64,000 bases of DNA from Cheilinus undulatus (lineage: Eukaryota; Chordata; Actinopteri; Labriformes; Labridae), in assembly GCF_018320785.1 (NCBI RefSeq), contig NC_054877.1, positions 35,486,151 through 35,550,150 on the forward strand. The letters run 5' to 3'. The notes beneath the pieces are model-generated. The model was not told where the DNA came from. It was given only the letters and a program-made list of their open reading frames with translations, and ran no database searches. The position numbers were made by a program, and so were the translations under genes. Shown one piece after another: positions 23,653 to 35,423 of the stretch (positions are counted from its first letter, which is position 1; each line of letters begins with the position of its first letter).

Positions 23653-23993
23653 AATGCTCCTGTTGACTGTTTTGATAATTTGTTTATTGCAGTAATTTGT
23701 TTTTACTTTTTATTTTATTTTATCTTTTAACAGAGTATCTTAAGCCTGTAGGCACGTTGGTCAGCTGAGGTTGTTTTAAAAGTGCTATAGAAGACTTGTC
23801 TTGCCTTGTCTTGACTTGACGTAAGCTAATGTAGCTACATCATGTTTAGTAAAAGTAGCATAGGCTTACATAGTGGGTACCTGATGTAGCTTTGTTAGCT
23901 TTAGCTACATTAGCTGTGTTTTCATGGAGTATGAGATACTTTTCATTGAGCAGACTGTTGCTCAGAGTTGGCTATATTAAACATTTTGTAATT

Positions 23994-24052
23994 TAGGTTT
24001 AGTTTAGTTTAGTTTAGTTTAGTTTAGTTTAGTTCAGTTTAGTTTGGTTCAG
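23994..24052 (+). repeat. (AGTTT)n pentanucleotide microsatellite
   Basis: About eleven AGTTT units with three substituted units near the right end (AGTTC, TGGTT). Confidence 0.95.
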
Positions 24053-25724
24053 TAATGGGTTAGGTTTTCAGTTTTAAACTGATTTTATTTTTAAAGTTTT
24101 TGCACGTTTTTTTTTTTTTTTTTTTTACCATCAGTGGTCTGCACAGCAGGTGTCTGAGAGGGGGTCTGTATCTAGGCTGCCTTGGGAAAGACTGTGCATT
24201 GTTTTTATCCAGCCTCACTTTGGGAATCACTGCATCATGTTCTGTTTTTTCCACGTGCACCTGTAAGCCCCGTCATTCCACTTCTCTTCTATCCACGACT
24301 TGGTCAGCTGTTTGAAGTGAGTACAGTAGAGGAAGAGATTAGCCAGAACATCTTCTTGTCATATTCACTGACATTTCACACTCTATGCCAGCACTCTCAG
24401 AACATGGCGCCCTAGGCAGATGCTTATACCACTTTTGCCTTGAGCTCGCCCTGTCTGAAATACATGTTTGAAGTTGTTCTCTTCTTCCTTTCTCAGTCTG
24501 TTTATTTTATAAGATATGTTAACAGTTCACGTCTGTTTCTCTCCATCACTCTCAGTTTGTCTTCTTGGTCCAACAGAAATATTTTCCCAATCACATACAG
24601 TCCACAGGACGTGCCTCTCATTGAAAACCATTTATCTCGGTCTCCAGATGGTAGCGCCCAACTCGAGCTCTCCTTGAAAGCAAAATAAACTGGGCAGTTT
24701 TTAAAAAGTGTCGGACAAGATGAGGTGGGAGAGCCTCTGAGAGAGTGGCAACCACTGCCTTGCGCCCAACGATGGATGGAAAAGGAATTAGGCAGAATTA
24801 GCAAGAAATACTCCTTTTCCATTACCCAAGCAGACAAACGACTCCGAGAGGGATTGTGGTTTGACTCAAGCTACAGAAGGAGAGAAAAAAAAGTCTTTAT
24901 TGGAGCGACGACTGCTGACGGACTGACCACATACAGCGGAGAACTTGGCCGAAAGGCAAAAATGTTCTCAAAGGCAAGTTTCACAGGAAGATTTAGAGCT
25001 TTATTACATCTGAAGAGAGAGCGGGGTATAAATTTACTTTGTAATATGCTTTAAAAATTAACTGAAAAATGAGCTGTTAACTATTTACTCATGCTGGGCA
25101 CACAAAGGGAAACACACAAGGCAGAGGGCTTGTTGGCTGCAGGGCTGTCATTTTTTTTCTCCACTGTGAGTGTAATTTCTTGTGAAAGCCGCCTCCTGGT
25201 GGAAAGTATAGCTGGAGGTAAGTTACACACTGCCGAGAGGAAGATTTTCCTTTTAGCAGAAAACCAGCAATGTTTATAGAGGCTGTAAAGTTGGAATCAT
25301 CCAAGTATTTTCCGTCTTCCATTTGTTCTTTGGTTCTTCTTTATAAGTTTGTGACAGAAAACAGAGAGAAGAGTTCAAAGCAGTTCAGTCCACTTCCAGG
25401 TCCCTCACAGTTGAAAGCCCCTTCATTCGGTGCTGTTATGTAACGGTGGCTTGTGGTCAGGGGAGTTACAGGTTGGACTGCAGTTGCATTGGCTAGCAGA
25501 AACAGTGAAAGTAGTCATGTAACAGTGACCTATGAATCAAGACCATCCTTTAAATCTGACAGCCACAGATGTTAAATGTTACTTAGAATAAGAGATGAGT
25601 AGGTACGAAGAAAAGTAGTCCATTAAAAGTCATAGATTTCAGTTGCAGAGTGAATCACCAGCTGTTAAAGTTTGCATTAAGGCTGTTTATGAAAACAGTA
25701 GCCACTAAGGCCATGAGGTTCATA

Positions 25725-26995
25725 CAGTTGTTCAGAACCCCTTCACTTTTTCTTCATTTTTGTTATGTTGCAGCCTGATGCTACAACCTTTAAAAAAATC
25801 TAATTCATCTAAACTCAGTACAAAAGCCAAAGCTGCAAGTCCAGATCAAGACACCAGTATGAAAGCCAAAAGGGCTCTCAGGCAAACCTTAGTTGCAGCA
25901 GGTTTGCCTGAGCTGGAACACATGAAATACCTGAACCACGAGAGGTTTGTTCAGCATCACATTTGACTGCATGTTAGAAATATGGAAGAATCACATGATC
26001 TCTCACCCTTCACAAGCAAGGAACAGGCTACAGATGACAAAGGCACCGAATGTTCTGAGGGACACCATTGAAATCATAGTCTGCAAGTTCAAAATTACAG
26101 GAACAGTAGCTACACTACCTGGACAGGACAGAAAAAGGACGCCATCAATGGCTGCAACCAGATATCTGAGAAGGCAGGTTGTGAAAAATCCTCAGGTGAC
26201 TGCAAAAGACCTCCCACAAAACTTGGATACAGGGACTGAGGTTTCAGTGAGTACAATAAGAACACCACTACAGGCCCAAAAAGCACAAGACAAGTTGGCT
26301 CCAATATGTTTAAAATCATATAAATAAGCCAGGAGTTTTGGGATTCTGTTCTGTGAAGAGATGAAACAAAACTGGAACTTTTTGTGGCTCAGTGATGCTC
26401 TGGGGCTGCTTTGCATCCTCTGGCACTGGAAACCTGCAGCGTGTGGAAGGAGACTGAAGCTTGGGTGTCATTGGGCCGTCCAACAGAACAGATCTCAGCC
26501 ATACCTCAAATTCCACCAAGGTTTGGTTTGCAGAAGAAGTCCAGGAAGATACTACAATGGCCATCAAAGTCACCTGAGTTGAACTCCAGAGAAAATCTCT
26601 GGTGGGATTTGAAGAAGGCGGTTGCAGCATGCAGACCCAAGAATATTATTGAACCGGAGGCCATTGCACATGAGGAATGGGCAAAGATTCCTCAGGAAGG
26701 CTGCCTGAAGCTGGTGTCTGGATGTGCATGTTATTTGCAGCAGGTCATAGAAGCAAAAGGGTGCTCTATTAAGTAATAAAGATGCTTGCAGTGAAGGGGA
26801 TGAATAATTTTGAGACTGGAGAAGTCATTATAAGTTGCATTTTCTGTTGGATTTGGGGAAACCACTTGAAGCATTAGTTGTGTTGAGCTATTTCAATTTA
26901 TTTTATTTAATTTGTTCACTGCAAAAGCAGAAAGTGAGTACATTTTCACAATTAATATGATATGCAATGGGGGTTGAACAATTTTGATTACAACT
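25725..26995 (+). mobile_element. Tc1-like transposon, degenerate, plus-strand transposase
   Basis: Transposase fragments run in order along the plus strand: an N-terminal DNA-binding part at about 26000-26270 (CKFKITGTVATLPGQDRKR, then QVTAKDL), then a block around 26450-26776 with QWPSKSPELN and ENLWWDLKKAV, the end of the DDE domain. Stops and frameshifts lie between them. The outer CAGTTGT (about 25726) and ACAACTGC (about 26991) may be remnants of the terminal inverted repeats. Size of about 1.27 kb fits Tc1. Confidence 0.85.
25947..26776 (+). pseudogene. Tc1 transposase pseudogene
   Basis: Two open pieces (25947-26327 and 26411-26776) in different frames cover the helix-turn-helix/GRPR-like linker and the C-terminal catalytic block with SPELN in place of the usual SPDLN. 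The region of the first two Asp residues (about 26330-26420) is interrupted by stop codons. No active enzyme is possible. Confidence 0.85.
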
Positions 26996-26999
26996 GCAC

Positions 27000-29306
27000 A
27001 GATGCAGATAATGAAGAGTGAAAGGGGTGAAGGTGGGGGGCAATGGCAGGTAGACACTGACCAGTACTGATCAAACTCTGAAAACTTGTATGATTACAGG
27101 GAAACCTCTTACAGAAGGCCTTGGTATTAACACCGTTGCTTGTTGTTGCCTGATCTGATAAGTCTTGACTTCTGCTTCAGCGTTCAAATAATAGAGTCAG
27201 AATTTTGCACAAAATGAAAACCTGATGTATTCAGACTGACCTAAACGTTGCTTGCCCATTCACATGCTCAGTTTGAACTTCTTTCTTTACTATCTTTCCT
27301 ATGTCTACATGCTTTGGTAATGCATTTGTTGCTTTTATGTGATTGGCTCAGTTATTTGCATTGACAAGCAACTAAACAGGTGTACCTAATAAAGTGGCCA
27401 GTGAGTGCATTAAAAAGAAAGATGGAAAGTATAAATTTGCAAGTTGCAAAAACTCTACTTGCCTTTGCCAAATGAATAAATGGTCATGTGCCCATGATTT
27501 GAGAGAAAGTAAAGTGACATATTTGTAACTGTTATCTTTAGTAGTATAGCCAACAGACATATTAAAGACTTCTGTAACAAGCTCTTTAACCAGACCGAGG
27601 AAAACCTGAAGAAGAAAATGTCACAAAACTAAATCTCATTAAGTTTGATGTTCAGATGGAGACAGAAAAGGAGAGTGCATGTGCATCACCGTCTGTTTGA
27701 AATGTCACAGTCATTATTTTCTCATAATGGAAGCCTTCACATGGAAATGTCTCCACATTAGAACTAAACGACTTACTAATCAGTCAAAGTAAAGTGCAGA
27801 AAGCAGCCAAGGGCACTATGAAAAGATGTTCCAGCGATGTTAAGCAGGAGGGAATGTTGTACAGTTTAGCAGAAAATAACCCCTCGGGTGCATTTATCTG
27901 CCCCCTGAGACAGAAGAAGCTAGAGAGCTTAGGAGGTACTCCACACAGAGTCTCTCTCCCTCTTCACACCCACAATGTTTTCTGAAGTTGAATAATTTTC
28001 CTTGTGAATCAGTTCTCACAGCAAAACAACAACATGAGAATGTGATTCAAAAGAAAGTGGCATTTTAACAAACATTGACATGGGGGGATTTCTATCAAAC
28101 AAGAAAGACCTCATGTGATCAGATGTGAAATAGTTTGGCCTATCTAGCACAGCATGTCTCTGTATGCATCGGTGTGTGTGCTCTTCTTTGTAGAGGTAAA
28201 TATGATGTGGGAGGAGAGATCAAGGGTTTATTCGTTGACTTCAGGTGGTATTGATCTCTCAGATTAACAAAATAAAGGAAATCAAAAGCCTGTATAACAT
28301 TTGGCATGTGTTTTCATCAACCTTGAAAGCGTCTGTGAATGATTTGAGATATACAGTTAGGACCATTTTGCTTCTATTTACAACCATAATGGTTAAGTGT
28401 AGACTTTCAGTGCATTCTCAAAAATATTGCATTTATTATTAGGGAATTATTCCCATTTTTTCAGAGTAACTCCATTATTGGGAGCGCAAAAGTATTTGGA
28501 AAATTAGGTGACAAGCAGTTTCATGCCTAGATGTTGCCTGTTCCTACACAGGAAAATCTGAGAAGTTGTTTTTCCAGAGTTACAAATATTTTACTCAAAA
28601 ATAGTAACATTTACTCTTTTTTCAATGTATTTATCAACAGCCACTGCCAGAGTTGATTTACTCGATTAATCCTATGATAGTACAGGATAGGCAAAAATAA
28701 GCCACTGGGCTTCAGCCTATTCCCTTTTCAGTCGCTGTCTGATAAATTATTATTATGTATAAAATGATTTTATTTTTGTTTTTAAACCCAAATAAAGCAT
28801 TCATTCATTCATTCATTCATTCATTCAAACCACAAAAGAAATTCTGCTGGAGTAAAACTTTAACCGCACCATCCCAGTTTTAATTCAGCCGCCATCACTC
28901 ATGGGTAGTCACAGCTGCAGCTCGTTAGGAGTCCCAGCCGCAGATAATCCTTGGCAATCAAGATTTCTTCACCTAGTGAGGAACTTTCAGACAACAGTGT
29001 ACAATAGCTTCTGTTCAAGTAACCTGGCTGCTCTTCAACCTTTGAATCTAAACTTAGCACAAAAAGTAAGGAAATTTGCGTTTGGTAGATTATTTCTTTG
29101 TTGTAACAATGCTTCTTGGCAATAAATCTTATACAATTGGAAAGCCTGTTTATTTCCCTTGTAAATGGTGCCACATTTGTAAGGAACATGCATTTGTGAG
29201 ATGAGCAGCAGAGCTGAGTATGTGGGTTGCGCCCACGAAAAATTTGCCAAATTTTCTCTGCCATTGCCAAAACGCTAATTTTGCTGTTTCTAGCTTCTGG
29301 TACCCC
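27000..29306. other. Gene-free stretch
   Basis: No gene is recognised. TGTACCTAATAAAGTGGCC at about 27381-27399 is a widespread teleost repeat end. Otherwise AT-rich unique DNA with the (TTCA)n run listed separately. Confidence 0.35.
28798..28826 (+). repeat. (CATT)n microsatellite
   Basis: Seven uninterrupted CATT/TTCA units. Confidence 0.95.
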
Positions 29307-29344
29307 CAGGTGCTGCCAATCAGGTGCCTGATTGGCAGCACCTG
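29307..29344. repeat. Perfect 38-bp palindrome with 2-bp spacer
   Basis: Left arm CAGGTGCTGCCAATCAGG and right arm CCTGATTGGCAGCACCTG are exact inverse complements (18 bp each) around TG. Each arm contains a CCAAT/ATTGG and an E-box-like CAGGTG. I do not see terminal repeats defining a transposon around it. Confidence 0.95.
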
Positions 29345-29379
29345 TGAGCCTGGGCCCTGCTACAGTGGTCAGTAGGTGT

Positions 29380-29535
29380 CAACTCCAAGAATCGGCATGC
29401 CATGTTAGACTGATCTGGATAACAATCTCATGTGGTTCTAAGGTACATTTACGGTGAAGATCAACTGTTTCATATATCCATTGCAAGGAATATATTTCAC
29501 ATCCATCTGAAAAGAGCAGGACTTTTCAAAAAATT
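29380..29535 (+). repeat. Fragment of the CCAATCAGAGCAA-type dispersed repeat
   Basis: Shares the order GCCA-GA, ATATTTCACA, AGCAGGACTTTTCA with the start of the copy at 40140-40220. Only the left end of the repeat is present. Confidence 0.5.
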
Positions 29536-31020
29536 CCCAGAGGCTGTGTTGATTTAGACAGCTATTTTAATTTTAGTCTCTAGTTTTTGTCATCAAAGAT
29601 CTATTTTTAGCTAGTCTTAGGGTCAATCCCTTTTCGACCCCTTAGCCCTTATCTTAGTCCTTTCAGAGAAGCCCATTCATTCAGTTTCTCTGCCATGAAG
29701 AACTTTCAGTGAGACTCTTTGCTGTTTTTTGTTTTATTAAAGAAAAGTTGCCCAGTTCTGATTAAACTTCCACTATACTAGGGCTACATCTGAGCTTATC
29801 GTTACACCAGAGGCAGCCAATTTATATCGACTCACAGTACAACTACCCCGCATGTAACTACCACAGAATCATGCCAATAGAGGTCATTAGTGGAGTAAAG
29901 ATAAACCAATATGGATCAGTTAACCGGTCTTAACATCGAAGGCCCGAGTGCATCAGTCTGTGGAGCCTTATATCGGTAAAAATGTAGCATGAATGGGTCT
30001 GTGGACCGGTTCGCTGGGGCTCTGCTGCTCGTTATCATAGCTCGCTCTGCCATGCTTTGGCTAAGTGTCTTTAATCTCATTTTGATTCTAGTTAACCTTT
30101 TACCTTTACTCATTAGCTGTAGGCACTCACTAAGTTGTTGGATGTGTCAGTGCTCATCATCAGAACATCTTACAGTTACAGTTCCCCACCTCAGAAATCA
30201 AGTCATGTGGACTTAATATGAAGGATGCATAACTTCAGAAATGTTTGTCCGCCAGTACGCTTTAGAGAAAAGTGATTCAGTGCATCAGTAGTACAGAATA
30301 CTCACATGTTGAAGAAAAACCCTCAAAGATACTCTGGAGGCAGTCTTCATATCTTATTAAAGTACACAATTTCATGAAGTACAGAGGATTCATAACAAGA
30401 TGCAAACCACAGGCAATGTTTTCTTGAGCTTCCCATTATCTATAATTATATGTCAGAAATGTAAACAACACAAATATAATTCTTCTTTAATACGACAGAA
30501 CCGTGAAGATGAAGTAGTTAAAACATCAGTAAAAGCAGAAGGTCCATAGATCAATAATGGTGTCAACAGATGACGATCCAGTTTCTTCCCGACACAGCCT
30601 GCTTGTGTTCACTGGCTCTTTCTCTCCCCTCCCTTCGATTACCACACACGCCCCCTGAACTCCTCACGGCCCATTCACTGCATGTCAATATTCTTTGAAA
30701 ATCAGGCCACTGCTGCTGTGTTACAGGTTGACCTGCTGTGCACCCACAGACTCACTTAACGATGAGCCGAGCTTCTGCTAGAGTCAGAGCTGGGACAGCG
30801 TTTGATATTTGATGTGCACACACACGGGGCTGGTGCTAGCACGTCTTTGTATGTGTAGTTAACATTTAACAGAAGAGGTCAGGGGTCTTCACTCTATGTG
30901 GGCAGGCAGTTATAACTCAGCCAATACTCCCACTCGAAAGTAGATCGCATTGGACAGTGCACCAGACCCCCAGACCTTATAGATAAGAAGGGTCTCTATA
31001 AAGTCTCTTCTGAAAATATT
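29536..31020. other. Gene-free stretch
   Basis: Unique sequence without recognisable exons. The open frame 29989-30216 has hydrophobic stretches but no known family, and no splice sites support it. Confidence 0.35.
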
Positions 31021-31024
31021 CTTT

Positions 31025-31445
31025 ATCTAAGAGATTTTTGGCACCGATGGCCATGTGGCCATCACACCAACAGGGACTGTAATAATATTGTGTTCAAATG
31101 CATGTACTTTATTATGTAGTTTCCCCCCCCTTTTGCCTCCTAGAGTGCTTCTGTGGGAATTTGTGCCCATTCATTCTGTAGAGCATTTATAAGCTTAAGC
31201 ACTGATGTTGGGCAAGAAGGCCTGGCTGACAATCTGCGTCCCACTTCATCCCAAAGGTGCTCAGTCGGGTTCAGCTGTGAATCAGTAGAAGACTTTGAAC
31301 CCGCTCTGTAATTTCACATGGTCTTCCACTTTGTGGCTGACTGGCTGTTGTTCCTAAATGCTTCCACTTTCTAATAATATCACTTACAGTTGACCATGGA
31401 ATATCCTGTAGGTCTGTTTCCAGCACTTGCCAGAAGTACCACTCT
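31025..31445 (-). mobile_element. Internally deleted Tc1-type element (MITE-like)
   Basis: The left half (31041-31275: CATCACACCAACAGGGACTG, TGGGAATTTGTGCCCATTCA, CTGATGTTGGGCAAGAAGG) matches 50860-51080. The right half (31291-31390) matches 22653-22745 and 43908-43970. The transposase region present at 51080-51300 is missing between them, so two ends of one family have been joined. Confidence 0.7.
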
Positions 31446-31744
31446 GCTTTTGTCCGCTAAAGATACGTCCCAGAGCATGTCAAACTGTTTACAGAGCAGA
31501 TTGACCCAAACAAGGAGACACAATCAGGCATCGGTCCAGTATCAAAATAAAGCACCAGGTGCAGACTACTAATGGATTATCCCATCAATATATTAACATT
31601 ACATCAAAATAAAGAGCAAATCAACAGCAAATCAACCTCAGATAACAAAGTAACATGCAGCCTGTATGTTTTTACTCTGTTTATGTGTGAACTTGTGATC
31701 TCAGGATCCATCTGCCAATCTGAACAGCAGTGGCTAAAGGTACA

Positions 31745-32190
31745 TAATGTTAACCTGACACGCCAGATGGAAACCTTCAAAACTAAGCATTTGGGAAAGG
31801 GCAGAGGATTTGAAAAAAACTAAGAGTGTGATTGGATGAACATTCTGTCTGTCACATCTTTACGGGCCAATCAGAGCAACACAACACATGACGTGGCCGC
31901 AACTGAGGTACGCATGCGCAGCTACCGGGGAATAACGTAAACCATGGCGACTATAGACATGTCAGTACTCGACTTTTGTCGTTTTTTAGAAGAAAACAAC
32001 TCACTGCTGTTCTGTGTTCTTCTTTTACCGAAGAAACAAGTTCTGATAAAACTGCCGCTTTAGTAACATCCACGCTAAGCTCTTCCGCCATTATTTTACA
32101 GGCCTCTTGTTGCTGCTTATTTACGTCACAACTCCGCCGCACCTGAAAGTACTGCCCCTCATTGCTAATCGGTCCTGTCACTTTCTAACT
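31745..32190 (+). repeat. CCAATCAGAGCAA-type dispersed repeat, copy i
   Basis: GTGATTGGATGAACATTCTG, TCTGTCACAT, GGCCAATCAGAGCAAC, ACGTGGCCGC, then TTCTGATAAAACTGCCGCTT. The same block order is found at 33430-33760 and 40190-40330 plus 40712-40880. CpG-rich motifs (TGACGTGG, GCATGCGCA, CCATGGCG) could act as a promoter, but because they recur in the other copies I read them as part of the repeat. Confidence 0.6.
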
Positions 32191-33400
32191 TGGCCCAACG
32201 GTTCAGACGGGAGCTTTGCAAGATGGATTCGCCAGAGAGAAACAAGGAAACGGGTGTATCCTTCTGCTTTGCAAGGTTAACGTAATGTCAGTTGGAGTAA
32301 AAATGTTGCACGTAGTGACTGTGGAATTTGGGGGTCATGTTTGGAAGTTCAAATGTAGTCATAATTTTATATTCTAGGTTGTAAGTCACTTTAAAGTTCA
32401 GTATGACATTTGCTTTGAATTTATCACTGCTTTAAAGAAAAGCAGAAACAATGCTGAAAATCCAGAGAGAGATTTAATTACGCTTTTGATAGATACCATG
32501 AGAGCAAACATTAGCATCCAGCTTCTAGTTATTTTCCATTATTTTCAAAATTCTTCTATAGTGTGATTTTATTCAGCAACAACTCAATCCTCCCATACAT
32601 GTATGTTGTGATAATTTAACTGTAAAAGTAGTGCAGTTAAATTGTTTGAGACTTAAAATTGCATGTAAATTTAATGAGTGATATTACTGCATACTCTATA
32701 CCATCACTCATGGAAAGTCTCCTGTCCAATCAGAATCCTCTAAACTGTCCCATAAAACGCAATTAATCTGGCATATTCTGTTTACTTACCGAGCCAGTGT
32801 GTGAGTGACTGTTTGGTGTGTTTTGTATGCGAACTGAGAGATTGGTTTCACTGCAGGGAGGTAAAATAGGTTATTAGTGTATCATCAGGAGGCAGCATGT
32901 TTAATCAGGAAGTACTTTGCTTTTAGTTTTAGTAGTAAACACACTTCATGTTGTTTAAATCACAGCTGTTCCCCCTCAGTTGTGTTACTGTACACTCAGC
33001 TACAGTATATTTGCACGGCATCTATATTTACCCACGAAGATGGCAATAAAAACATTTTTAAAATGAGCTAAGTGTTGTGAAACTAATTCTTGTCACCAAA
33101 CCTATACCTTTAGTAATCTGGGTCACCCTCCTGTTTAAAAATAAACTAGGTTGTGAGAGTAACAGAGACCTGAAGTGACCTCTGAACAGGCGACTACAGG
33201 TCAGAGACAAACAACAGGTCTCACTGTCCTGCTCAGAGTAAACAAGTTCAGACAGACAGTAATGCTAATTAATGTGAAGTTTTATCTGTGGCTTTTCTGC
33301 AGCAGTGAGGACAAGAAAACTCAAAAAATGAGAAAAGAGGTGGCTGGAATGTTGAGTTTTATCAGGTTCCACCTCTCCAGCTACCAGACAAATTTCCAGA
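32191..33400. other. Gene-free stretch
   Basis: ATGGATTCGCCAGAG at 32222 opens only a short frame. No exon, tRNA or conserved domain is recognised. AT-rich. Confidence 0.35.
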
Positions 33401-33409
33401 TTTATTCTT

Positions 33410-33753
33410 ACATCTTGAGCCTTTTGACAAAAATCTCAGAAGGTGATTGGACAAATGCTCTATTCATCTCATCCATTACCGGCCAATCAGAGCAATGTAG
33501 TGGAGATGCACAGCTCTAGAGTGTCCTCAAGTAGCTTTCATTGTCAGTAATTAGTGGAACTAGTTGGTGAAACAAACTCATGCTGAACACAGTCAGCAGA
33601 AGAGAGAAAAAATACACTTTTTACTGCAAGATAAACTTTCAGTACAGGTCTTTTAATTATTTTGATAAAGAAATGTCAAGTTCTGATAAAACTGCTGCTG
33701 CACGTCCAAGCTTATCTCTTTACCAGCAGCCATATACTCTCTTTCAGCTAAAG
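33410..33753 (+). repeat. CCAATCAGAGCAA-type dispersed repeat, copy ii
   Basis: GTGATTGGACAAATGCTCTA, GGCCAATCAGAGCAA and AAGTTCTGATAAAACTGCTG correspond to copy i in order. It abuts the nested element that starts at 33754. Confidence 0.55.
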
Positions 33754-33855
33754 CATGCCGTTCTCAGATTTTCCCCTCATGATGTCATGTGGGGAGTTAG
33801 CACCGCCCCCAGGTTCGGTTGGCCCTCCCCATTTGGAAGAGAGATCTGCCCTCCA

Positions 33856-34804
33856 TAGAGTGGTGCAGTCATGACGGAATTTTGTAGGCAAACCCAGAAG
33901 TTAGCCTCGCATGGGTTCTTTCAGCGTAGAGCCTTTGGGATTTTTCAAGGGGTTTTTGGATTATTGCTGAAAATAAGATCTGTGTCAATCAGAATCAGAA
34001 TCAGCTTTATTGGCCAAGTATGTGTGCACATACAAGGAATTTGACTCCGGTAACTTTTGCTGTCTTGAACATAAAAACACAGAACTTAAATAAGCATGAG
34101 ACAAAGATATATACATCTGTACAACAAAAATTAGGCTTTAAGAAGCAAAAAAAAATTGGAAAGAAGAAAGAAAGAGCACATATATACAACGATACAGAAG
34201 TATGTACACTGAGTATATACAATAGTGCAGAGTTGTTGTTATTGTTCAGGTGATGGTCTAACTCTGAGACCGCTCAGAGTTTGTCAGAGCAACAGCAACG
34301 GCGAGGGAAGAAACTGTTTTTGTGAAACCTCCATGTTTTGTTCAGAAATATAATCTTCATAAACTGATAATATAAGCATCATATCTGGTTCGTTAATCTA
34401 ACTGACAAAAGTAAAAAGCTTATGTCGTGCTATACTGAACTACAAGACAGTCAACTGAATTTAATGTCATCACCCACAGATACAACTGAACAGCAGGCTC
34501 AGTTGCCGCGCTTTGGATGATGACATATAGTCTTCACAACAAACGCTGTAGTTCTTGTTAGCTATCTTTAAGCTTGCTATTATTAAGACGTGAAAAAATA
34601 CACAACTCAAAGGTGGGAAACATTTACGATGTATTTTATGTCGTAGGATAAAACGTTGAACTCTCTTGAGCTTGTGCTCACCACAGACCTTATATCAGGC
34701 ATTTAACCGAAAACCCATCCAAAAATCCCATAGACTTTCAGGCGAGGAAGTGCTAAAATGCTAACTTACTTCCGCGTTTTAGGACTCATTCCTGTACCAC
34801 TCTA
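33856..34804. mobile_element. Element with long imperfect terminal inverted repeats, nested
   Basis: Ends TAGAGTGGT (33856-33864) and ACCACTCTA (34796-34804) are exact inverse complements. Weaker similarity continues for about 100 bp (CCCAGAAGTTAGC versus its inverse, and a shared GGGATTTTT). It splits the repeat 33754-35011 and is itself split by a LINE tail. No transposase frame. Confidence 0.65.
33985..34320 (-). mobile_element. LINE 3' end, minus orientation, innermost insertion
   Basis: TCAATCAGAATCAGAATCAG is the complement of an ATTCTG-type microsatellite tail. It is followed by CTTTATTGGCCAAGTATGTG, a well-known teleost LINE 3' end. The copy ends near GAAACTGTTTTT at about 34320. It is heavily 5'-truncated and non-coding. 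Confidence 0.75.
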
Positions 34805-35011
34805 TTAAGCCACATCCATTTCCTGAGAGGGGCGGAGTCAGACAGCTCAGTGAAAATAAAGTAAAGATAAATAGTAAAGCCACAGATGCAGAAACAGCTC
34901 ATTCTGAGCAGGGCTGACAGTTTTTTCAGCAACAAACTTCACATGCATGCTTTGGGAACCTCTGAGACCGATATACACTTGTCTTAAAAGGGTAAAATAT
35001 GTGACCTTTAA

Positions 35012-35423
35012 GTGAAATATCAAGCTCAAAATTATAATTTTTGTCTAGCTGAAGAGAACCTGAATGTGCTTTACAGTCAGTCAGAGAAACAACCTAAGTT
35101 CATTCAGTTTGGCCCTTTAAAGCCATTCCCAGGACGTTTTTTAGTCACCTGTTGTTATTTTTGTTCTTTTTCTCCTCACAGAGATTGCATGATTGTCACA
35201 GCATAACATATACAACACCCTACCACCAGTCTTGCACAGTAAATTACGACCTGCTGCATTCTCACATCAGCTCACCTCATTTTCACAAGAGAAGGGTTCC
35301 CAAAAGTACTTTTTACATTCAAACATACAAAAAATTAGTTGAAATTTCCTGCAGTTTATTCTTTTTTGGATTTATTTGACATTTTACATCCTTTCTAGAA
35401 AACACAAACCTCTTTATATCCTC
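35012..35423. other. Short gene-free spacer
   Basis: Unique AT-rich DNA between two transposons. Nothing is recognised. Confidence 0.4.

Larger units (their letters stand above)
23060..25720. other. Gene-free stretch with two microsatellites
   Basis: Besides the arrays listed at 23593 and 23994 I see no known gene. The part 24560-25060 is less repetitive, with a 109-codon frame (24725-25054) of no known family and GGTATAAAT at 25024-25032. A regulatory or transcribed element cannot be excluded, but there is no direct support. Confidence 0.35.
33754..35011 (-). repeat. TTAAAGG-ended dispersed repeat, copy B (outer shell of a nest)
   Basis: The left part (33757-33813) and the right part (about 34880-35011, ending CCTTTAA) are inverse complements of the two halves of the repeat at the window start. 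Between them lie a long-inverted-repeat element and, inside that, a LINE tail. It is oriented opposite to copy A. Confidence 0.7.

Noticed and set aside
31860..32260. Bidirectional housekeeping promoter with genes on both sides
   Set aside because: The CCAAT/CRE/NRF1-like motifs recur in two other repeat copies, and neither side opens into a recognisable exon.
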